Assembly (NCBI RefSeq): GCF_014648075.1
Contig: NZ_BMQK01000020.1
Coordinates: 46,666-110,665 of the forward strand
Length of the DNA stretch: 64,000 nt
Direction: 5' to 3'
From: Streptomyces ruber
GTDB lineage: Bacteria > Actinomycetota > Actinomycetes > Streptomycetales > Streptomycetaceae
Below the pieces are notes generated by a model that was not told the DNA's origin, searched no databases, and was given only the letters and a program-made list of their open reading frames with translations. Both the position numbers and the translations under genes were made by a program. Below, piece after piece: positions 50,660-57,945 of the stretch (position 1 is its first letter; each line of letters begins with the position of its first letter).

Positions 50660-50925
50660 CACTAGCCGTGGCGGGTGTGGTCGTAGCCGCGGCCGGCGTA
50701 CAGCCGGACCGCCCGGCGACGGCCCCGTGCGGCTCTCCCTTTCGCTGCCCTGACATGAAAGGAGTCGACCACGCGGCGGCCCAGTCCAGCCTCCGGTCCG
50801 CGTTCAGCTTCGCGAGCAGAGGACCTCGTGCAGCCGCTGCCGGACCCCGGCCTCGTTCCCGTCCCGCAGCCGCCGCCGGCACGTCATGCCCGACCCGAAC
50901 CCCAGCTCCTGCGGCAGGTACTCCC
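50660..50925 (-). pseudogene. Relic of another IS5-like transposase
   Basis: Fragments in different frames match one order of an IS5-group transposase: WEYLPQELGFGSGMTCRRRL and RQRLHEVL, then KLNADRRLDW, and YAGRGYDHTRH. Start, catalytic core and end are missing. The remaining bases between 50373 and 51032 show nothing I recognise. Confidence 0.6.
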
Positions 50926-51032
50926 ACCGTGTGTCCCTGTGCAGCACTTACGAGAACCCGCACGCACAGTCCCTGCCGGTCCGCCGGCGGCATGCGGCCC
51001 GGACAGCGGAACCGGCGTCCCTGCGTGCGGGG

Positions 51033-52523
51033 TCAGTGCCAGGCCTGGCGTTCCAGGCTGCGGGGGTCGTCGGCCAAGGCCCACTCGGCGTCGATGCGCA
51101 TGGTGGCCCGCCGGTCGGTGTCGTAGGGGTCCCAGCCGGGGTTGCCGGTCCTGGCGAAACGGATCCAGGCCTCGTGTACACGGGTGGCGAGGTCCGCGGG
51201 GGGCTTGTCGGGGCCGAGCAGGGCGGTGGGGCCGTTGAGTTCGGGCCGGTCCGCGAGGTCGAAGACGAAGGGCAGCTCGACCGCGTGGGTGGCGCCGAGC
51301 TCTCCGTCCAGGGCGTGGGAGCGCCAGGCGAACTCGTAGACGTAGGTGGCGGACTTCGGGTGGGCGGCGTGGGCGCCGGCGAGGGCTCGGCTGCCCGCGC
51401 CGAACAGGGCGTCGGCCATGATGGCGGATCGCAGTTCGGCGTGGGACGCCTCGGGGCGGGACGTGCGGTAGGTGTGGACGAGCTGCGCCGGATCCGGGTG
51501 TGAGCGCGCCGCGGTCTCCTCGACGTCGGCGGTGGTCGAGGTGGCGTACTTGCCCACCGGGACCAGGTAGAGGTTCGCCTCCTCGGTGTTGGTGCCGACG
51601 AGCAGGTCGACGCCGGCGCCGAGGCCGGCGGCGACGGCTTGGGCGGGCTGTGTGTCGAGGACCAGGCTGAAGGGGCTGAGCCCGAGCAGGGGGTCGTGGT
51701 GGGTGTCGGTCTGCAGGTCGATGCCCGCGAGCCGGGAGGCGGCCTCGACCAGGCGCTCGTCGGAGATACCGGCGAAGGCGTCGACGTGGGGATCGACGCC
51801 CAGGGCCTCGGCCGCCGCGCGGGTGACGCGGGCGGCCTGCTCGGTGCTGAAGGCGCCCAGGCCGCTGCCGCTCTGGACGATCGCCCGGCGGAACAGGCCG
51901 GCGCCCTCGCGGGTGGCGAGGACGCCGCCCACGGTGGTCGCCCCGGCCGACTGGCCGAAGAGGGTGACGTTGTGCGGGTCCCCGCCGAAGGCGGCGATGT
52001 TCTCCCGCACCCAGCGCAGCGCGGCGACGACGTCGAGCAGGCCGCGGTTGGCGGGCGCCCCGGGAAGGTCGAGGAACCCGGCGATGCCGAGCCGGTAGTT
52101 GAGGGTGACGAGGACGACGCCGTCGCGGGCGAAGGCGGAGCCGTCGTACAGGGTGGACCGCGTGGACCCGGCGACGAATCCGCCGCCGTGGACGAACACC
52201 ATGACCGGCAGTCCGTCACCGCCGGCGGCGGGCGCGAAGACGTTGACGGTGAGGTAGTCCTCACCGCGGCTCCAGCCGGTACCGAAGTAGGGACTCAGGT
52301 CCACGTTGCCGAGCCTGCGTTCGGACTGCGGTGCGTTGGGTCCCGGCACGGTGGCGTCCCGTACGCCGTCCCATGGCTCGTGCGGCTGCGGCGGCGCGAA
52401 GCGGCCGGCGCCGCGGGGCGGGGCGGCGTAGGGGATGTTCAGGAAGGTGCGGGTGTCGCCCTGGCGCAGGCCGCGGACGGCGCCCTGAGCGGTGGTGACG
52501 ACGGGTTCGGGATGGTGGTTCAT
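51033..52523 (-). CDS. Carboxylesterase / type B lipase
   Basis: 496 residues from ATG 52523. The carboxylesterase B fold is complete: oxyanion hole VFVHGGGFVAGS, nucleophile elbow TLFGQSAGATTVGG, acid in the middle region and histidine in ELGATHAVELPFVFD. Early FLNIPYAAPPRGAGRF and SEDCLxxN-type RGEDYLTVNVFAPA are standard. No signal peptide, so intracellular. Only 22 bases downstream of the metallo-hydrolase gene on the same strand, so the two are an operon. It could act on an ester or lactone product of the locus (inference). Confidence 0.9.
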   Translation of the reverse strand: MNHHPEPVVTTAQGAVRGLRQGDTRTFLNIPYAAPPRGAGRFAPPQPHEPWDGVRDATVPGPNAPQSERRLGNVDLSPYFGTGWSRGEDYLTVNVFAPAAGGDGLPVMVFVHGGGFVAGSTRSTLYDGSAFARDGVVLVTLNYRLGIAGFLDLPGAPANRGLLDVVAALRWVRENIAAFGGDPHNVTLFGQSAGATTVGGVLATREGAGLFRRAIVQSGSGLGAFSTEQAARVTRAAAEALGVDPHVDAFAGISDERLVEAASRLAGIDLQTDTHHDPLLGLSPFSLVLDTQPAQAVAAGLGAGVDLLVGTNTEEANLYLVPVGKYATSTTADVEETAARSHPDPAQLVHTYRTSRPEASHAELRSAIMADALFGAGSRALAGAHAAHPKSATYVYEFAWRSHALDGELGATHAVELPFVFDLADRPELNGPTALLGPDKPPADLATRVHEAWIRFARTGNPGWDPYDTDRRATMRIDAEWALADDPRSLERQAWH

Positions 52524-52545
52524 GTCTCGTGTCTCTCCCCGAGCC

Positions 52546-53460
52546 TCAGGCCTGCTCGGTGTACGGGGCGAAGGGCGCCCAGCCCTTGATGGCGAACTTC
52601 TCTCCCTCGCGGACGACCTCGGTGGCGCCGTGGCCGCCGAAGTGCGCGGGGAAGACAAGGGCGTTGCTGTCTGCGGCCTGGCCCAGGAGCTTGCGGCGGG
52701 TGGCGCGGGCTTCGACGGGGTCCTCGCAGAAGCAGCTGTTGGCGTCGGGCTCGACGATCTGGATCGGGCTGTGCGTCAGGTCGCCGACGAAGAGGGCCCG
52801 GTCGGATCCGGACTCCAGCCTCAGCACGGACGAGCCGGGGGTGTGGCCGGGTGCGAGGTCGAGGCGCAGGTTGGCGTCGATCCGGTGGCTGTCCTCCCAG
52901 AGGTGGGTCAGGCCGGCCTCGTGCACGGGGACGACGCTGTCCTCGAAGACGTTCTGGTTGCCGCGGCCGAGCAGGGTCTTGTGCTCGTTGGCGGGGTTCC
53001 AGTAGTCGAAGTCGGCCTTGGCCATGAGGTAGGTGGCGTTGGGGAACGTCGGCGCCCAGGTCCGGCCGTCGAGGTAGGTGTTCCAGCCGACGTGGTCGAC
53101 GTGCAGGTGCGTATTGATCACGATGTCGACGTCCTCGGGGCGGACTCCGGCACGGGCGAGGTTGCCCAGGAAGTCGGTGTTCAGACGGCTCCACACGGGT
53201 GCGTAGGGGCGGTCCTTGTGATTGCCGACGCCGGTGTCGACCAGGATGGTCCTGCCCTCGCTGCGCAGTACCCAGGTCTGGACCGCCGAGTTGACGATCC
53301 CGGTCTCAGCGTCCAGGAAGTCCGGGATCAGCCAGGACCGGTGGGCCTCCCACGCCTTGGCGGGGCTCTCCGGGACGAACGCTTCGGGCGTGAGGCCGAC
53401 GGGACCGTAGTACTCCCGGACCCGGGTGACGGTGACATCGCCCAGGGTGATGGTGTCCAT
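52546..53460 (-). CDS. Metallo-beta-lactamase-fold hydrolase
   Basis: 304 residues. The dinuclear metal site is complete: INTHLHVDHVGWN (H-x-H-x-D-H), LAPGHTPGSS, LFVGDLTHSP and the late FPAHFGGHG. The overall pattern fits the class with N-acyl homoserine lactonases and related lactone or ester hydrolases. First gene of an operon with the carboxylesterase; the XRE-type regulator lies upstream on the same strand. Start ATG 53460. Substrate unknown. Confidence 0.88.
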   Translation of the reverse strand: MDTITLGDVTVTRVREYYGPVGLTPEAFVPESPAKAWEAHRSWLIPDFLDAETGIVNSAVQTWVLRSEGRTILVDTGVGNHKDRPYAPVWSRLNTDFLGNLARAGVRPEDVDIVINTHLHVDHVGWNTYLDGRTWAPTFPNATYLMAKADFDYWNPANEHKTLLGRGNQNVFEDSVVPVHEAGLTHLWEDSHRIDANLRLDLAPGHTPGSSVLRLESGSDRALFVGDLTHSPIQIVEPDANSCFCEDPVEARATRRKLLGQAADSNALVFPAHFGGHGATEVVREGEKFAIKGWAPFAPYTEQA

Positions 53461-53776
53461 GGTTCTCTCCGATTCGGTCGGTTCCGTGAGCGCGGGCCGC
53501 GGGGCGCGGGCCCGGGCGAGATGCGGATGAGCGGTGCTCTTGACGGGTACGGGGGGTGCGGCCGTTCCATGAACGGCCCTGTTCCGCTCCTCGTCGATAT
53601 CGCCGCCACCCCCCTTCGGGCCGCGTGAGTCCCGCGCGGCCGCAGTCGGTGGTGCAGGGGGCGCGGCGAAGCCATCGTGAACGTTCGGACGGCGCCGCTT
53701 TCGAGGGGGCGGTCGGGTGATGTCCTCGGTGATCTGGTCCGGGGGATGGGCGAGCGACGGCCTGCCTCGTCGACCG
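53461..53776 (-). promoter_or_regulatory. Promoter region of the hydrolase operon with palindromes
   Basis: About 315 bases with no gene. GGCCGTTC (53560-53567) and GAACGGCC (53571-53578) form a perfect 8-bp inverted repeat with a 3-base centre, and the palindrome GAACGTTC occurs again near 53680. The shared GTTC/GAAC core suggests binding sites of one regulator, perhaps the XRE-type protein encoded next door. Confidence 0.4.
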
Positions 53777-54670
53777 TCAGCAGCGTTGTGTGGTGTGTGT
53801 GGGCTGTGGGCCGCGCGCGTCGGAGATCACCTGGGCAAGCAGGCGCAGTGCTTCCTGCGAAGCGGAGTCACGTGCGGCTGTGGCAAGCACCAGATGGGAA
53901 TCGTTGTTCAGCGGTGGCCGCAGGCTCTGCTGGGTGACGGTGAGGACGCCGACCAGCGGGTGGTGCATTTCGTACACGTTCGAGTCGCAAGGCCTCACCC
54001 TGTGATCGGCCCACATGGAGGCGAACTCCGGACTGCTCATGGCCAGCTCACCGACGAGCGAGGTGAGCCGGCCGTCGTCCGGATGGCGCCCTGCCACCAT
54101 ACGCAGGTTCTCGACGACGGCCCTTGCCTTGCCGGACCAGTCGGTGTACAGCGCACGGATGTGGGCGTCGAGGAAGATCATGCGGGCCAGATTGGGACGG
54201 TCGTTCGGACACTGCGGCGCGAAGGAGTCGAGGTGCGAGGCGAACAGGGCATGGCCCATCGCGTTCCACGCCAGCACATCGCCCCTGCGTCCACTGACCA
54301 GGGCCGGGACGTCGCCGAACGCATCCAGCAGATCGAGCATGGAGGCGTCGGCATGTTCTTCGGGCGGCCGGCGGACGACCGGGCGCCGTCTCACACTGCC
54401 GGCCAGGTCGTGCAGGTGGCTGCGTTCAGCCTCGTCCAACCGCAGGGCCCGGGCAAGGGCGTCCAGCACCTCGGGAGAGGCCCCCACGGACTGCCCCTGT
54501 TCAAGGCGCGTGTAGTACGAGGAGCTGACCCCGGCCAGCAGCGCCAGCTCCTCGCGCCGGAGTCCCGGCACCCGGCGCCGGTCTCCGTAGTCCGGCAGAC
54601 CGACATCCTCCGGGCGCAGGCGAGCCCGGGAAGCCTGCAGGAAATCCCCGAGTTCTCTGTGTCCATGCAT
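53777..54670 (-). CDS. XRE-family regulator with MmyB-like ligand-binding domain
   Basis: 297 residues from ATG 54670. N-terminal helix-turn-helix: LGDFLQASRARLRPEDVGLP, then VPGLRREELALLAGVSSSYY with RLEQGQ. The C-terminal two thirds follows the MmyB-like domain (LLDAFGDVPALVSGRRGDVL, AWNAMGHALF, LARMIFLDAHIRALYTDWSG, HPLVGVLTVTQQSLRPP). Such regulators commonly repress a neighbouring oxidoreductase or hydrolase gene until a small hydrophobic ligand binds. The hydrolase/esterase operon downstream is the likely target. Confidence 0.9.
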   Translation of the reverse strand: MHGHRELGDFLQASRARLRPEDVGLPDYGDRRRVPGLRREELALLAGVSSSYYTRLEQGQSVGASPEVLDALARALRLDEAERSHLHDLAGSVRRRPVVRRPPEEHADASMLDLLDAFGDVPALVSGRRGDVLAWNAMGHALFASHLDSFAPQCPNDRPNLARMIFLDAHIRALYTDWSGKARAVVENLRMVAGRHPDDGRLTSLVGELAMSSPEFASMWADHRVRPCDSNVYEMHHPLVGVLTVTQQSLRPPLNNDSHLVLATAARDSASQEALRLLAQVISDARGPQPTHTTQRC

Positions 54671-54801
54671 GAACCCCAGTCTGCGGGCGCGCCCGGCACG
54701 GAGCCTGACCCCGTCGGGGATAGGCACGGGCGGGTCCGGCTGCCCCTTCCGGCCTACGGTGCGGCTGTCGGCGTCGATCGGGTGGCTGTCCCCAGAGCTG
54801 A

Positions 54802-55110
54802 GTGGCCCTGGCCAAGGCGATGGTCCGGCGGGCGATCGCGGACCGGGTCCCGTTCGGGTGGGTGACCGCGGACGCCGCCTACGGCTACTCCAAGGGCCGG
54901 CGGTTCGAGCTGGAGCAGCGGACGTCTTCCACGTCATGGCCACCACCCGGCACGACACCGTGGTCACCCGCTGGGCGCTCGACCATCCCGTCCACGGCCT
55001 CTTCGACGGCCTGCCGCGGCAGAAGCAGAAGCGCCGCACGTGCGGCGACGGCGCCCACGACCGGCGCGTCCACGACTTGGCCCGGGCGGAGGCGCGGACC
55101 TGGCACCGGG
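54802..55110 (+). pseudogene. IS701-family transposase fragment
   Basis: Starts ALAKAMVRRAIADRVPFGWV and TADAAYGYSKGRRFELEQ, the DDE block of IS701 transposases; after one frame change it goes on DVFHVMATTRHDTVVTRWAL and LPRQKQKRRTCGDGAHDRRV. Both ends are missing. Confidence 0.65.
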
Positions 55111-55460
55111 ACCACCGCCGGCCTGTGACGATCACGGTGGTTGTGCTCGCTTACGCCGGGGTGAGCCCCGAATGGCTCTCGGGCGCCGCGGCTCTGGTCG
55201 GCGTCCTGACGAACTCTGTGCAGCGCCGTTAGCACCAGCCGCGCTGGACCCGGCGCGGTGACGGCTCGCTCGACTCTCGACGAGTGACCGTCATTGTCTG
55301 AGCGTCTCGGTTGGCCAGCGTGGCCAGCCGAGACGCTCAGAGGCCGTTCCCTTTCCGAACCTCGTGTGACATCTTCGCTGGTCAGGCATGAAGTAGCGGC
55401 TGCCGCGGAAGTCTGGGCTTGTTGCCGGGCGAGAGGTCGTGGAGGTGACGGACGCCGTCG
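55111..55460. other. Intergenic stretch with a long hairpin
   Basis: 350 bases without a recognised gene. The 20-bp hairpin at 55298-55340 is listed separately. Confidence 0.5.
55298..55340. terminator. 20-bp near-perfect hairpin
   Basis: CTGAGCGTCTCGGTTGGCCA (55298-55317), loop GCG, and a right arm at 55321-55340 complementary at 19 of 20 positions. It could be a bidirectional terminator or a structured mobile-element end. Confidence 0.55.
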
Positions 55461-55967
55461 ATGCGGGCGGTTCTGGAGATGCGGCAGAAGGCCGCGGCCG
55501 CGCAGGTGAAGCAGCTCGAAACCGAGCTGGAACGGGTGCGGTCGGCCCGGTCGGACGCGGAAGAGGTGCACCGGCGCCGGGTGATCGGCCTGGAGCAGTA
55601 CCTGGAGGCGCTGGCCGAGGAGAACGCACCCGCCGACGCGGCCGGCGAGGTGTCACGGAGGAAGGCGGTCGGGCCGCGCCGGGCGGTGCCGCACCGGCGA
55701 CAGGCGAGTGAGGTGGCGGAGTTGTCGCCGGACTACCAGGCGTTGATGGCCGCCGCGGCCGATGCGGGAGGCGGCGGGCTCGGTGCCCGGCGGGCAGCGG
55801 TGGTGCTGGGCTGGGACAGCGCGTCCGCCTCCCGTGTCGAAGGCGCGAGGGCCCGGCTGAAGCGGCTGGTGGAACGAGGCTGGCTGGTCGAGGCGAGACC
55901 GGGCAGGTTCATGCCGCCCGCGCCGGAACAGGCCCCTGATCCCGGGCGGCCAGGCGGCGGCTCATGA
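55461..55967 (+). CDS. Coiled-coil / winged-helix hypothetical protein next to IS
   Basis: 168 residues from ATG 55461. The first 55 residues form a charged coiled coil (VLEMRQKAAAAQVKQLETEL, EALAEEN). The last 75 resemble a winged helix (LGARRAAVVLGWDSASASRV, RLKRLVERGWLVEARPGRFM). I do not recognise a named family. It converges on, and overlaps by 59 bases, the IS5 transposase gene, so it may be a passenger of that element. Confidence 0.6.
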   Translation: MRAVLEMRQKAAAAQVKQLETELERVRSARSDAEEVHRRRVIGLEQYLEALAEENAPADAAGEVSRRKAVGPRRAVPHRRQASEVAELSPDYQALMAAAADAGGGGLGARRAAVVLGWDSASASRVEGARARLKRLVERGWLVEARPGRFMPPAPEQAPDPGRPGGGS

Positions 55968-56715
55968 GCATGGTCGTCGACCACAGGATGACCGTCTCGC
56001 TGGTGTCGGTGCGGCGCTCGTAGTCCCGGACCAGACGCCGGCTGCGCAGGCACCAGGCGAAGGATCTTTCCACGACCCAGCGGCGGGGCAGGACCTGGAA
56101 GCCGCGGATGTCGTCGCTGCGGCGGACGATGTCCAGGACGACGCCGAGCTGCGTTGCACTCCAGTCGACCAGGTGGCCGGTGTATCCGCCATCGGCCCAG
56201 ACCCGTGCCAGTCGCCCGAAGCGGCCCCGGGCCGCGGGCAGCAGGGTGCGGGCGGCGTCCCGGTCGGTGGTCGAGGCCGGGGTGACCAGCACGGCCAGCA
56301 GCAGGCCGAGCGTGTCGGTGAGCAGGTGCCGCTTGCGCCCGTTGACCTTCTTGCCGGCGTCGAAACCGCGTGAGGCGTGGGCGACGGCGGCGTCCGCCTT
56401 CACCGACTGCGAGTCGATGACCGCCGCACTCGGCTCCCGGTCACGGCCCTCAGCATCACGGACCGCCTCGCGCAGCCGGTCGTGCAGCTCGGCCACGCAT
56501 CCCGCATCCCGCCAGCGGGCGAAGAAGGCATACACGCGCGGCCAGGGCGGGAAGTCCGGCGGCATCGCCCGCCGCTTGATGCCGTTGTCGACGAGGTAGC
56601 GCACCGCGTCGATCATCTGCCGGTGGCAGTAGCCCTCCGGCCGCCCGTCCCGGCCCGCCAGCCATCCCGGCACCGGCAGCAGGTCCCGCACTGCTGCCCA
56701 CTCGGCATCGCTCAT
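55909..56715 (-). CDS. IS5-family transposase (intact)
   Basis: 268 residues from ATG 56715. Order of motifs: MSDAEWAAVRDLLPVPGWLA, IKRRAMPPDFPPWPRVYAFF, catalytic AAVIDSQSVKADA, VWADGGYTGHLVDW, and RRWVVERSFAWCLRSRRLVR with the catalytic glutamate. The frame stays open upstream (RPGRRPRYGSD) without a start codon. Unlike the other transposases in the window it has no internal frameshift. Confidence 0.85.
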   Translation of the reverse strand: MSDAEWAAVRDLLPVPGWLAGRDGRPEGYCHRQMIDAVRYLVDNGIKRRAMPPDFPPWPRVYAFFARWRDAGCVAELHDRLREAVRDAEGRDREPSAAVIDSQSVKADAAVAHASRGFDAGKKVNGRKRHLLTDTLGLLLAVLVTPASTTDRDAARTLLPAARGRFGRLARVWADGGYTGHLVDWSATQLGVVLDIVRRSDDIRGFQVLPRRWVVERSFAWCLRSRRLVRDYERRTDTSETVILWSTTMLMSRRLAARDQGPVPARAA

Positions 56716-56840
56716 GTCCGAGCCGTACCGGGGCCGGCGCCCCGGGCGGTCGGCCGCGTTCCCGAACCGGTGGGCGAGACAGTCACACCCAGGAGTCGAC
56801 GGACTGGACCCGGCCACCGACCACGCGACACTTCGACAAC

Positions 56841-56893
56841 AGGGCCTCTTGCTTCTCGCTGGACTCGACACCCGCGAGCTACCAAGAGGCCCT
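56841..56893. repeat. Facing inverted repeat, probable IS ends
   Basis: AGGGCCTCTTG (56841-56851) and its exact complement CAAGAGGCCCT (56883-56893) with 31 bases between. A related AGAGGCC occurs at 55339, on the other side of the IS5 gene, so the left copy may be the right end of that element and the right copy the end of a second, lost element. Confidence 0.45.
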
Positions 56894-57004
56894 CCCTTCA
56901 TGCCCGTGCACCCGACAACTCACCCGATCCAGCACCCTGTTCGAGGCCCGGCCGACCACGCACACGGATAGAGAACAGCCAGCAAGCCGCAGGCGCGTCG
57001 GAAC

Positions 57005-57178
57005 ATGCTGCTCGACACCATCGAGCCCAGATTGACGGCGCGAGCAGACCGCGACCTGCTCGAGGCGGTGCGCGCTTTCACCGGGACACCCGACAAGTTG
57101 CCCAGCGACAGCAAGATCTCTCGACTGGTGGAGGCTCCCCGAGCCCGGCGAGTCGTACGGCGTCCAAAGAAGAATTGA
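57005..57178 (+). CDS. Small hypothetical protein
   Basis: 57 residues, MLLDTIEPRLTARADRDLLE to a basic end RRVVRRPKKN, then TGA 57176-57178. The composition is protein-like (mixed acidic and basic helices) in a stretch with nothing else. No family recognised and no good ribosome binding site. It could be the tail of a larger gene cut by the IS, since the frame is open a little upstream. Confidence 0.35.
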   Translation: MLLDTIEPRLTARADRDLLEAVRAFTGTPDKLPSDSKISRLVEAPRARRVVRRPKKN

Positions 57179-57444
57179 GCAGGGTGGGCCCGACCACGGG
57201 CGTCGGGCCCACTTCGTCACCCGGATGTCCCGACGGCCCTACCGGGACGCCGCCGACACAGCGTTCGCACCGTACCGGGCCGCGCCACCAGCTTCGCACT
57301 GCCCGTTGCATCCGCCCGCTCCCGGACCGGGCGCGACGGCGTAGAGGCTGTTGCCTGCATTACCCCGGGATGAAGCCGGTCACGCGGGGCGGTCGGCGCA
57401 GTAGGCTGCCCATGCCGGTAAGAGGTTCTCGTCCGCTTGCCGGC

Positions 57445-57945
57445 ATGGGGGATGGCATGTTGGATCAGGCGTTGTTGGCCTTGGCGTCGGCAGCTGGGGT
57501 GGCGGTGGCTCAGGCGGCCGGCACGGACGCGTGGCGGGGTTTTCGGGAGCAGGTGGCCGGTTTGTTCGGCCGCGGTCCGGCACCGGACGCCGCCCAGGCG
57601 GTGGCCGTGGAGCGGCTGGACCGGACGGCGGTCGAGCTGGAGAGGGCCGACGCCAGGGAGGCCGAGCGGGTCCGGGAGCAGGTGGCGGCCTCCTGGCAAA
57701 CCCGGTTTCAGGACCTGCTGGAGGACCTGGACGATGCCGGCCGGCAGCAGGTAGCCGTGGAGCTGCGTGACCTGGTGGCGCTGGCCGACCGGGCGTCAGG
57801 AGGCGTTTCGGCCGGCGACGAGGGCATCGCCATCGGTGGTGATGCGCACATCCGGGCCGAAAACCAGGCGGCGGCCGCCGTGAAGATGGGAGATGTGATC
57901 TTCGGAAACCCTCCGCCGCCGGAGCGGGAGCAGAGGAGGAGCTGA
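57445..57945 (+). CDS. Small partner protein of the NB-ARC/TPR gene
   Basis: 166 residues from ATG 57445 (ATG 57457 also possible). A hydrophobic helix at the start (ALLALASAAGVAVAQAAGTD) leads to AWRGFREQVAGLFGRG, a charged helical middle (DRTAVELERADAREAERVRE) and a Gly-rich end with AIGGDAHIRAENQAAAAVKM. Proteins of this pattern often precede NB-ARC/TPR genes in Streptomyces; their role is unknown. Its TGA overlaps the likely CTG start of the next gene, with AGGAGG directly before, so the two are coupled. Confidence 0.65.
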   Translation: MGDGMLDQALLALASAAGVAVAQAAGTDAWRGFREQVAGLFGRGPAPDAAQAVAVERLDRTAVELERADAREAERVREQVAASWQTRFQDLLEDLDDAGRQQVAVELRDLVALADRASGGVSAGDEGIAIGGDAHIRAENQAAAAVKMGDVIFGNPPPPEREQRRS

